Source of the DNA: Paenibacillus lactis
GTDB taxonomy: Bacteria; Bacillota; Bacilli; Paenibacillales; Paenibacillaceae
DNA length: 64,000 bases
Reading direction: 5' to 3'
Assembly: GCF_017873605.1 (NCBI RefSeq)
Contig: NZ_JAGGKI010000013.1
Location: forward strand, 124,001 to 188,000
The notes beneath the pieces were generated by a model, which did not search any database, was not told the DNA's origin, and saw nothing but the letters and a program-made list of their open reading frames with translations. Positions within the stretch are counted from its first letter, which is position 1, and each line of letters starts with the position of its first letter. A program made the translations under genes and the position numbers. Below are positions 8,846 through 15,662 of the stretch, piece by piece.

Positions 8846-9712
8846 TCATTTATCGGTCATGCCGCTTATTGTTGGATCATATGACGAATAAAGCTCACGC
8901 AGCTCATTCATGAAATGCGAGGATCCCTGGTATGGTTCCCGGATCCCAAGCAAGCGTTCAATCATCTGGTGCAACTCAGCGGAAAGAATCAATTCTTCCT
9001 GCCAGCTTCGCTCACTTTGATCCGGATCGTCATCAACGTCATAAGCAGAGTACAGCATGAACAGCATAAAATGACCGATATCCGCCAAATCCGAGTTTTC
9101 TTCGGCGCTCTTGGCCGGTATAGAGATATCCAAACGGGATCTGCGGGTCCATCGTTGTTTTGGCTTTTGCAGCGGCGGGGGTTCTCCGACTCTCCGTGCG
9201 AGGCCAAAGTCGATTAACTGCAGCTCTCCGTTCTTAAACAGCACGTTCGGTATCCGAAGATCGAGATGAATGATTCCTTGATCATGAATGTAGGTCACAA
9301 TCTCCAGAAGCTGCAGCGTAATTCGCAGGCATTCTTGTTCCGTGTACCGGAAGCCTTGGTCAAAGATTAAATCCTCCAGGGTATCCCCCTCGATATAGGA
9401 CATCACCAGAAAGTCCTTATTCTTGTACGTAAACAAATCTTTGTATGCCGGAATATGAGGATGTGCTAAGGACTTAAGAAGGGCTGCCTCCCGGCGAAGC
9501 AGGTTTTTTGCAAAAGGGCCCTTGCTCGGTCTTGCCTGCTTCACAGCTACGAGCTCCTTGCTCTCCAAGTCTTCGCATCGGTAGGTTATTCCGTAGCTTC
9601 CTTCGCCAAGCAAGCCTTGGACGGTATATCGGTTTCCGAGTATGGAATCCGCTTCTGCCGGGTAATCCCGCCATGCGGCGATGAAGGAAGCTGCATATGA
9701 AAAAAGACGCAT
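8846..9712 (-). CDS. Hanks-type serine/threonine protein kinase
   Basis: All core kinase motifs are present (numbered from this start): glycine loop GEGSYG (36-41), VAVK lysine 58, catalytic loop HLDLRIPN (149-156, with HLD in place of HRD) and DFG (168-170). The kinase domain fills nearly the whole protein and there is no PASTA or membrane segment, so it is cytoplasmic. A start at 9745 is also open, but it lacks a ribosome site while 9712 has AAGGGAG 12 nt upstream. The next gene downstream on the same strand encodes the SSS-rich repeat protein, a plausible substrate. Confidence 0.85.
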   Translation of the reverse strand: MRLFSYAASFIAAWRDYPAEADSILGNRYTVQGLLGEGSYGITYRCEDLESKELVAVKQARPSKGPFAKNLLRREAALLKSLAHPHIPAYKDLFTYKNKDFLVMSYIEGDTLEDLIFDQGFRYTEQECLRITLQLLEIVTYIHDQGIIHLDLRIPNVLFKNGELQLIDFGLARRVGEPPPLQKPKQRWTRRSRLDISIPAKSAEENSDLADIGHFMLFMLYSAYDVDDDPDQSERSWQEELILSAELHQMIERLLGIREPYQGSSHFMNELRELYSSYDPTISGMTDK

Positions 9713-9999
9713 TCCAGTTCGTATCTCCCTTAGTATCCATGACATGAGGTGATTGATGATCGATGATCGATCGGATCGCTTACCGTATCATTATAACAGG
9801 CACAGGCAGCATTTGCCTCAGGTCCAATCGAACATGTGATATTCAAGACGTTGCGAACTAAAACTGAGCCTCGGCCGAACGATTGATTACTGCTAGAATT
9901 AGAGGGAAACCGATTCGGACCGATCATGCGGCTTTGGCATCGCATCGTTCCTGTGAGCAAGGATCTTGATGGCCATTTTTCGTTTCTTACCGGTTTCCA

Positions 10000-10038
10000 A
10001 ACCCTCCGGACTCATACAAGGAGCCAGGAGGGTTTTTT
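10000..10038 (+). terminator. Terminator-like hairpin in the metE upstream region
   Basis: AACCCTCC pairs with GGAGGGTT across an 18-nt loop, followed by six T. No gene ends just before it on this strand, so it may end an untranslated transcript or attenuate metE from a distal promoter. Confidence 0.55.
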
Positions 10039-10073
10039 ATGGTGTGGCTATATTTTAAGGCCTAAAGGCTTGC

Positions 10074-10090
10074 TATAGCTTTTGGCTATA
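10074..10090. promoter_or_regulatory. Inverted repeat upstream of metE
   Basis: TATAGC-N5-GCTATA is a perfect 6-bp inverted repeat. A related GATATAGCT follows 5-15 bp later. It could be an operator for a methionine-pathway regulator, but no regulator gene is adjacent. Confidence 0.35.
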
Positions 10091-10180
10091 ACTAGATATA
10101 GCTTAAAACGGTTACTGCCCGCCAGGGGATCCGTGATATCTTACATGTAATCAAATATGTGTGTAAGGGGTGTTACGAGA

Positions 10181-12469
10181 ATGGCAATTAGCAGTATTTT
10201 GGGATACCCGCGAATTGGCGCGGACAGGGAATGGAAGAAAGCGCTCGAGGCTTTCTGGTCGGGCAAGCTGGATGAGCCGTCATTTCAGAGCAGATTAGAG
10301 GAAATCCGGCTAGGGCACTTGCTCAAGCAGCGGGAAAAGGGGATCGACCTCATTCCGGTAAATGATTTCAGTTATTACGATCACATGCTGGATACAGCCG
10401 CCATGTTCGGCATCATTCCCAAGCGCTTCCGATATGAAGGAGGCACGGTTCCTCTCTCCGTATATTATGGAGTTGCCCGTGGCACGAAGGATGCCGCAGC
10501 CAGTGAAATGACCAAGTGGTTTAACACGAATTATCATTATATTGTGCCGGAGCTCGAAGGGGCGGTTCCTGTCATCACCGAAAATAAGCCGCTGGCCGCT
10601 TATCGCGAAGCGAAGGAGAAGCTCGGGATTGAAGGGAAGCCGGTGATCGTCGGGCCGCTGACCTTCTTGAAGCTATCAAAGGGCTACGCAGAAAGCGAGA
10701 CGGACGCTTGGCTTGGCCGCCTGCTGCCATTATATGTACATATTCTTCAGGAGCTCGAACAAGAAGGGGTGAAATGGGTACAGCTGGATGAGCCGATATT
10801 GGTTACAAAATTGGAGGATGCGGATAACAAGCGATTAAAGACTGCTTATGAGACAATTGCGGCATCCGTACCCGGACTGAATATTATGCTGCAAACCTAT
10901 TTTGAATCGGTGGAGAATTACCAAGATATCGTGAGCTTGCCGGTTCAAGGCATCGGTCTTGATTTTGTACATGGCTTGAAAGGCAATATCGCTTCCTTGC
11001 GAGCCTTCGGTTTCCCGAAGGATAAAATACTCGGTGCCGGGATCATTGACGGCCGTGGAATCTGGAAAGCCCCGCTTCGTGACAAGCTCGGCCTGCTGCA
11101 GGAGCTTACGAATGTGGTAGCGCCCGAAAGGCTCATCGTGCAGACCTCATGCAGCTTGCTTCATGTGCCGGTGACCGCAAAGCGCGAGGCCAAGCTCCCG
11201 CCCGAGCTGCAAAATGCCCTGGCATTTGCGGACGAGAAGCTGGACGAGCTCAAGCTTCTGACCAGAGCGCTATCGTCAGGCGTCGAGTCCATTCGAGATG
11301 ATCTGACTCATTGCGATCATGATCTTGAAGCCTTGGAGCTGTCCGATGCCCGCAATCGGCAGGACGTGCAGCACGCCGTCCTCGAGCTTCGCTCGAAGAA
11401 GCCGCAGCGAAAGCAACCGTTTGAGCAGCGGCACATCGCGCAGCAGAAGAAATGGCGGCTGCCGATTCTGCCTACCACGACGATCGGCAGCTTCCCGCAG
11501 TCAGCGGAGGTGCGGAAAGCACGGCAGCAGTGGCGCAAAGGCGAATGGTCCGAGGAGCGTTACGAGGCCTTCATTCGAGAGCAGATCGACATATGGATCA
11601 AGCTGCAGGAGGAGATCGGACTGGACGTTCTTGTGCACGGCGAATTCGAGCGTACGGATATGGTCGAATTTTTCGGGGAGAAGCTTGCCGGTTTCGCATT
11701 CACACAGTTTGGCTGGGTACAGTCATACGGCTCCCGCTGCGTGAAGCCGCCGATCATATTCGGGGATGTTGCGTTTGAACAACCGATGACGGTCAAGGAG
11801 ACGAAATATGCTCAATCGCAGACGAAACGTCCGGTGAAGGGCATGCTGACCGGACCGATTACGATTATGAACTGGTCTTTCGTCCGAGAGGACATCCCGC
11901 GCGAGCATATCGCGTATCAGCTGGCTTATGCGCTCCGTCAAGAGGTTGAGGAGCTCGAACGAGCCGGAATCGGGATGATTCAGGTCGATGAACCGGCTGT
12001 TCGCGAAGGACTCCCGCTGAAGGCGGAGGAGCAGGCCGAATACTTGTCCTGGGCGGTAGCGGCATTCCGCATGACGACATGCACGGTCCAGGAAACCACG
12101 CAAATCCACACCCATATGTGTTATTGCGAGTTCCATGACATGATCGATTCGATTGAAGCGATGGACGCGGACGTCATCTCGATCGAAACGTCGCGCAGCC
12201 ATGGGGAACTCATCCACAGCTTCGAGGAGAACACTTACAAGCTCGGCATCGGCCTGGGGGTATATGATATCCATAGCCCGCGCGTTCCGAAGGTGGAGGA
12301 AATGACCAGTATGATCCGGCGCGCCCTGCGCGTGTTGGATCCGAAGCTGTTCTGGATTAATCCGGATTGCGGCCTGAAAACGAGAGGAATCGAGGAAACG
12401 GTCGATTCATTGCGCAACATGGTGGAGGCCACCCGGATCGCCCGCGGCAAGTATACTCTTAAGGTGTGA
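10181..12469 (+). CDS. metE: Cobalamin-independent methionine synthase
   Basis: Transfers the methyl group of 5-methyltetrahydropteroyl-triglutamate to homocysteine, the last step of methionine synthesis. The 762-residue length is normal for the two-barrel enzyme. It begins MAISSILGYPRIG; the C-terminal barrel starts near LPILPTTTIGSFPQ. Zinc ligands are visible as H645 and C647 (HTHMCYC) and in NPDCGLKTR near the C-terminus. The ATG at 10181 with AAGGGGTG upstream is preferred over the in-frame ATG 24 bp earlier. It is monocistronic, with no S-box riboswitch seen ahead of it. Confidence 0.96.
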   Translation: MAISSILGYPRIGADREWKKALEAFWSGKLDEPSFQSRLEEIRLGHLLKQREKGIDLIPVNDFSYYDHMLDTAAMFGIIPKRFRYEGGTVPLSVYYGVARGTKDAAASEMTKWFNTNYHYIVPELEGAVPVITENKPLAAYREAKEKLGIEGKPVIVGPLTFLKLSKGYAESETDAWLGRLLPLYVHILQELEQEGVKWVQLDEPILVTKLEDADNKRLKTAYETIAASVPGLNIMLQTYFESVENYQDIVSLPVQGIGLDFVHGLKGNIASLRAFGFPKDKILGAGIIDGRGIWKAPLRDKLGLLQELTNVVAPERLIVQTSCSLLHVPVTAKREAKLPPELQNALAFADEKLDELKLLTRALSSGVESIRDDLTHCDHDLEALELSDARNRQDVQHAVLELRSKKPQRKQPFEQRHIAQQKKWRLPILPTTTIGSFPQSAEVRKARQQWRKGEWSEERYEAFIREQIDIWIKLQEEIGLDVLVHGEFERTDMVEFFGEKLAGFAFTQFGWVQSYGSRCVKPPIIFGDVAFEQPMTVKETKYAQSQTKRPVKGMLTGPITIMNWSFVREDIPREHIAYQLAYALRQEVEELERAGIGMIQVDEPAVREGLPLKAEEQAEYLSWAVAAFRMTTCTVQETTQIHTHMCYCEFHDMIDSIEAMDADVISIETSRSHGELIHSFEENTYKLGIGLGVYDIHSPRVPKVEEMTSMIRRALRVLDPKLFWINPDCGLKTRGIEETVDSLRNMVEATRIARGKYTLKV

Positions 12470-12535
12470 GCGGAGCGTACAGGTTCTTGATAAAATTTTT
12501 TAAAAATTGGATTCCCCAGATCCCGATTTATGTAT

Positions 12536-12541
12536 TATAAT
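12536..12541 (+). promoter_or_regulatory. Probable -10 element of the T-box leader
   Basis: TATAAT lies about 12 bp before the first stem of the leader. A convincing -35 at 17 bp is not seen; TTGGAT lies 22 bp upstream. Confidence 0.4.
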
Positions 12542-12552
12542 CTTATTAAATG

Positions 12553-12888
12553 CGATGAAGAGATGAGTAAATATTGAATTCTTTGTGCAGAGAGCTCCGG
12601 CAGCTGAGAAGGAGTAAAGAATTCCTTATTGAATAAAGCCTCTGAGCAGCACATCGGAACCTAGGTTAAAGTGTGAGTTGAAAAAGTCGGTTTGACGACT
12701 TTTTGAACAACCTCTTAAAGGGGATGGTGTGACAGGCGCTCCTGTTACAGAGCTAGAGTATATACATGCAGGAAGCATGCCGTACTCGATGAGGCCTGGT
12801 ATGGCGACATGCCGGCAAATCTGGGGTGGTACCACGAGAACTCAATCTCGTCCCTTTAGACTTCGGTCTTGGGGGTGGGATTTTTTTA
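12553..12888 (+). promoter_or_regulatory. T-box leader with lysine (AAA) specifier ahead of asd
   Basis: Stem I closes with CGATG / CATCG. The 5' side carries the AGTA-type loop (GATGAGTAA) and the upper helix is GAATTCTTT / AAAGAATTC, 9 bp perfect. On the 3' side the order is TGAAT-AAA-G-CCTCT-GAGC. From memory this matches the spacing in glycine T-boxes (GAAA-GGC-A-helix-GAGC) and places codon AAA (12635-12637) in the specifier position. The T-box bulge GGGGTGGTACCACG is at 12823-12836, where TGGT would pair with an ACCA tRNA end. A terminator hairpin ending in GGGATTTTTTT follows (12848-12888). Uncharged tRNA-Lys should therefore turn on asd. Confidence 0.85.
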
Positions 12889-13052
12889 TTTGTGCCGGCA
12901 GGATGGATGGAATCCCTGTAAGAAACGTGCACCATTTCAGACGATTTGAATAGTAATCTAGAGAAAAGCTTACTGCATGACCTCCTTCGCTAACGGAAGC
13001 TGGTCCGTGCACCCGAATCAAAGATGCCATTACGAAAGGATTTGAAGTACAC
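12889..13052. other. Untranslated segment between T-box terminator and asd start
   Basis: About 160 bases with no gene. The ribosome site AAAGGA is about 12 nt ahead of the asd ATG. Confidence 0.4.
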
Positions 13053-14138
13053 ATGTCACAAAAACTTAAAGTTGGTATTGTTGGCGGAACAGGAATGGTC
13101 GGTCAGCGCTTTATCCAGCTGCTGGATGGCCACCCTTGGTTTCAAGTAACGGTCATTGCAGCAAGCAGCAACTCGGCAGGAAAAACGTATGAGGAATCCG
13201 TGCAGGGAAGATGGAAGCTGGCCACTCCGATACCGGAGGATGTGAAGCCGATCGTCGTCCAGGATGCTTCGCAGGTGGAGCAGGTTGCCGATCAGGTGGA
13301 TTTTGTCTTCTGTGCGGTAGATATGAAGAAAAATGAAATCCAGGCGCTCGAAGAAGCATACGCCAAAACGGGAACGCCTGTCATCTCCAACAATTCGGCT
13401 CACCGCTGGACGCCGGACGTGCCGATGGTGATCCCGGAAATAAACCCGGAACATATCGAAGTGATCGCGGCGCAGCGCAAACGGCTGGGAACCTCGACAG
13501 GCTTCATCGCCGTGAAGCCGAACTGCTCGATTCAGAGCTATGTGCCAGCGCTCCATGCCCTGCTTGATTACAAGCCGACGCAAGTGGTGGCATCGACGTA
13601 CCAGGCCATTTCCGGTGCGGGCAAGAACTTTACCGACTGGCCGGAAATGCTCGATAACGTCATCCCGTACATCGGCGGCGAGGAAGAGAAGAGCGAGCAG
13701 GAGCCGCTGCGGATTTGGGGACGTGTTGACAACGGGGAGATCGTGAAAGCCGCTTCCCCAATCATTACAACCCAATGTATTCGCGTACCCGTTACGGACG
13801 GACATTTGGCTACCGTCTTTGCTTCGTTCGAGAATAAGCCGTCGAAGGATGAAATCATCGACCGCTGGCGGCAATATAAGGGCAGACCGCAGGAGCTCCG
13901 CCTGCCAAGCGCCCCGGAGCAGTTCATCACCTATTTCGAAGAGGAGAACAGACCGCAGACGAACCTGGATCGCGATATCGAGCGCGGCATGGGCGTTTCG
14001 GTCGGAAGACTGCGTGAGGATACCATCTACGATTATAAATTCGTAGGGCTGTCTCATAACACGCTGCGCGGCGCAGCCGGCGGTGCGGTTCTGATCGCGG
14101 AGCTGCTGAAGGCAGAAGGCTATATTCAAGCAAAATAA
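13053..14138 (+). CDS. asd: Aspartate-semialdehyde dehydrogenase (archaeal/fungal type)
   Basis: Reduces beta-aspartyl phosphate to aspartate semialdehyde, the branch point to lysine/diaminopimelate, threonine and methionine. The N-terminal Rossmann motif is GIVGGTGMVGQR and the catalytic cysteine is C158 in KPNCSIQ. Blocks SNNSAHRW and STYQAISGAGKNFTDWPEM are characteristic of the ~360-residue archaeal/fungal branch rather than the ~330-346 residue Bacillus-type enzyme. The AAA-specifier T-box upstream ties it to lysine supply. A terminator follows 15 bp after the stop, so it is a single-gene unit. Confidence 0.93.
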   Translation: MSQKLKVGIVGGTGMVGQRFIQLLDGHPWFQVTVIAASSNSAGKTYEESVQGRWKLATPIPEDVKPIVVQDASQVEQVADQVDFVFCAVDMKKNEIQALEEAYAKTGTPVISNNSAHRWTPDVPMVIPEINPEHIEVIAAQRKRLGTSTGFIAVKPNCSIQSYVPALHALLDYKPTQVVASTYQAISGAGKNFTDWPEMLDNVIPYIGGEEEKSEQEPLRIWGRVDNGEIVKAASPIITTQCIRVPVTDGHLATVFASFENKPSKDEIIDRWRQYKGRPQELRLPSAPEQFITYFEEENRPQTNLDRDIERGMGVSVGRLREDTIYDYKFVGLSHNTLRGAAGGAVLIAELLKAEGYIQAK

Positions 14139-14153
14139 AAACGGCGGATACCC

Positions 14154-14191
14154 AAAGAACCAGGCGGCGCAAGTATGCCCTGGTTCTTTGT
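14154..14191 (+). terminator. Rho-independent terminator after asd
   Basis: AAAGAACCAGG / CCTGGTTCTTT forms an 11-bp perfect stem around a 14-nt loop. Confidence 0.75.
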
Positions 14192-14392
14192 GCTCTTGAG
14201 CTAAGTTCTTCAGCCATAGCCTGCTTCCAAGAGAGAATGTCTTTTTATGCGAAGTGCTGCTTCGGAAGCGAAGCGTTTTGCAACTTGATGTGTGGGCCAT
14301 TTTCCGCTATCATTACTCGTAATGTTAGATTGCATCGTGCAGCGAAGAGAGCGGCATGCGTTTATTTTTATAGCAGAAGGAGAAGAACATAT

Positions 14393-14731
14393 ATGAATTG
14401 GACAGAAATCACGACCCAGGATGAATGGAAGAACATATTGGAGAAGTCGGCGGAACGCGGACAAGTTATCCTTAAACACAGCACAACATGTCCCGTGAGC
14501 GCGAACGCTTTGAAAGAATATGAGCAATATTTGAAAGATACTCCGAACGCCGATGTGGATTATACACTTGTCAAGGTGATCGAATCCAGACCGGTATCGA
14601 ATCAGATTGCCGAGGATCTGAATGTAAAGCATGAATCCCCGCAAATTATCTACATCAAAGACAAGGCGAAATACTGGACCGCCTCGCATTGGGCCGTGAC
14701 GACCGAGCATATCAAAGCGGTTCTGGATTAA
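14393..14731 (+). CDS. ytxJ: Bacillithiol-system redox protein YtxJ
   Basis: A 112-residue thioredoxin-fold protein with the YtxJ signature HSTTCPVS (single active-site cysteine) near residue 33 and the ESPQIIYIKD cis-proline region, the pattern of monothiol bacilliredoxin-like proteins in Firmicutes. The ATG at 14393 follows AGAAGGAG. It is 14 bp upstream of a second thioredoxin-fold gene and probably forms an operon with it. Confidence 0.88.
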   Translation: MNWTEITTQDEWKNILEKSAERGQVILKHSTTCPVSANALKEYEQYLKDTPNADVDYTLVKVIESRPVSNQIAEDLNVKHESPQIIYIKDKAKYWTASHWAVTTEHIKAVLD

Positions 14732-14745
14732 GGAACCGAAAGCCG

Positions 14746-15093
14746 ATGGAGCTCCCAATGAAAGAGTTGCATGAGCTGAACTCGGTCAGAGCCATTGATG
14801 CATTTATCCATGATCATCCGTTAAGCTTTGTGTATGTTTCCCGGCAGGATTGCAGCGTGTGCCATGCCATCCTGCCGAAGCTGAGATCGCTGTTAGCGGA
14901 TTATCCGCAAATTCGATTAGGTTTGGTCGATGCGGAAGTCGCCCGAGATATTGCCTCCGAATTTCTGATATTCTCCGTGCCTGCATTGCTCTTGTTTGTG
15001 AATGGCAAGGAGTTGATCAGGGAAGGGCGATTCGTGAAATTTGATTCCTTAAGGACACAGCTCGACAGGATTTATGAGGCGTATGCGATCTGA
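14746..15093 (+). CDS. Thioredoxin-family protein
   Basis: This 115-residue protein has a CxxC active site in RQDCSVCH (about residues 33-40) and the thioredoxin-fold FSVPALLLFVNGKELIREGRF segment with the conserved cis-proline. It lacks a signal peptide and so is cytoplasmic. A second ATG 12 bp downstream has GGAG 6 nt before it and is an equally good start. With ytxJ upstream it makes a small thiol-redox operon closed by a strong terminator. Confidence 0.85.
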   Translation: MELPMKELHELNSVRAIDAFIHDHPLSFVYVSRQDCSVCHAILPKLRSLLADYPQIRLGLVDAEVARDIASEFLIFSVPALLLFVNGKELIREGRFVKFDSLRTQLDRIYEAYAI

Positions 15094-15100
15094 ATGATGG

Positions 15101-15134
15101 AAGTCGATGAGCGGGAAGCTCATCGACTTTTTTT
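15101..15134 (+). terminator. Rho-independent terminator of the thioredoxin operon
   Basis: AAGTCGATGAGC / GCTCATCGACTT is a 12-bp perfect stem with a 5-nt loop and T run. Confidence 0.9.
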
Positions 15135-15306
15135 GGGGCTAGGCCAAAGAGTTAGACCAGTTTTTTCACCCCACCGGGCTCTCTGGGGCGTCTGGTTACT
15201 TTAAACAGGAATCTTTGAGGCGTTCCATCCTGATCAAGATTGAATTGTTTTACATAAGCGTATCGGATATAATGTCCGTATCTATGGGAGAGAGGAGGCA
15301 ACAAAC

Positions 15307-15468
15307 GTGAGATCCGTATTCGTATCTGCTTATCTGGATCAATCCGTAAAAAAATCCGGCGATATGACGCTAACGGGATACGTCTGCCCATTTTGCCGCA
15401 TTGTTTATGGCTTTGAAGAATACGGTGCCCGGAAGCATGTTGCCTTCGTGACGGACAAATCTCGCTGA
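15307..15468 (+). CDS. 53-residue CxxC small protein, unknown function
   Basis: A short frame starts at GTG behind a near-ideal AGGAGG with 8-nt spacing and ends just before a perfect terminator, so it is very likely translated. The product contains GYVCPFCRIVYGFEEYGARKH, a single Cys-x2-Cys with nearby Tyr/His residues, which could bind metal as a dimer or be redox active. No family is recognised. Confidence 0.65.
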   Translation: MRSVFVSAYLDQSVKKSGDMTLTGYVCPFCRIVYGFEEYGARKHVAFVTDKSR

Positions 15469-15504
15469 TCATGCGTGATTTCCAGCGAGTCAAACGCTTC
15501 ACGC

Positions 15505-15535
15505 AGGGGCACCGATGAGTCGGTGCCTCTTTTTT
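15505..15535 (+). terminator. Rho-independent terminator
   Basis: AGGGGCACCGA / TCGGTGCCTCT with a TGAG tetraloop and T run ends the small CxxC gene. Confidence 0.9.
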
Positions 15536-15600
15536 CGTTGGCTGATGTTTGCCAAGAGAGACCATCGATGCATCTCGTCATGAAATGGAGTGAGAAACCG

Positions 15601-15630
15601 GTGAAGAAGGCAGTGGACGCAGCCTCCTAA
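15601..15630 (+). CDS. Putative attenuator leader peptide (MKKAVDAAS)
   Basis: GTG followed by eight codons and TAA. GGAGTGAG lies about 10 nt upstream. The last codons and stop (GCC TCC TAA) are themselves the 5' arm of the hairpin that hides the next gene's ribosome site. Length, the MKK opening and overlap with the hairpin resemble the stall-peptide leaders of inducible cat genes. In-frame ATGs at 15580 and 15568 would give 16- or 20-residue versions. Confidence 0.6.
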   Translation: MKKAVDAAS

Positions 15631-15655
15631 AAAAGAATTTTATTTTTTAGGAGGC
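15622..15655 (+). promoter_or_regulatory. Hairpin sequestering the ribosome site of the MFS gene
   Basis: GCCTCCTAAAAAA (15622-15634) and TTTTTTAGGAGGC (15643-15655) form a perfect 13-bp stem with an 8-nt loop. The 3' arm contains AGGAGG, the MFS Shine-Dalgarno, 8 nt before its ATG. The tail is GCGTATAGAATG, not T-rich, so this is not a terminator. A ribosome paused on the leader frame would open it. Confidence 0.75.
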
Positions 15656-15662
15656 GTATAGA

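Larger units (their letters stand above)
9713..10180. other. Intergenic region between the kinase gene and metE
   Basis: Divergent promoter region. It contains a terminator-like hairpin at 10000-10038 and a small inverted repeat at 10074-10090. No open frame here has both a ribosome site and plausible content. No S-box or T-box signature is seen ahead of metE. Confidence 0.4.

Noticed and set aside
13056..14300. 414-codon minus-strand frame opposite asd
   Set aside because: It mirrors a conserved dehydrogenase gene, includes the asd terminator and shows no family motif.
15622..15655. Reading the perfect inverted repeat as a simple terminator
   Set aside because: There is no T tract after the 3' arm; instead it contains the ribosome site 8 nt before a start codon.
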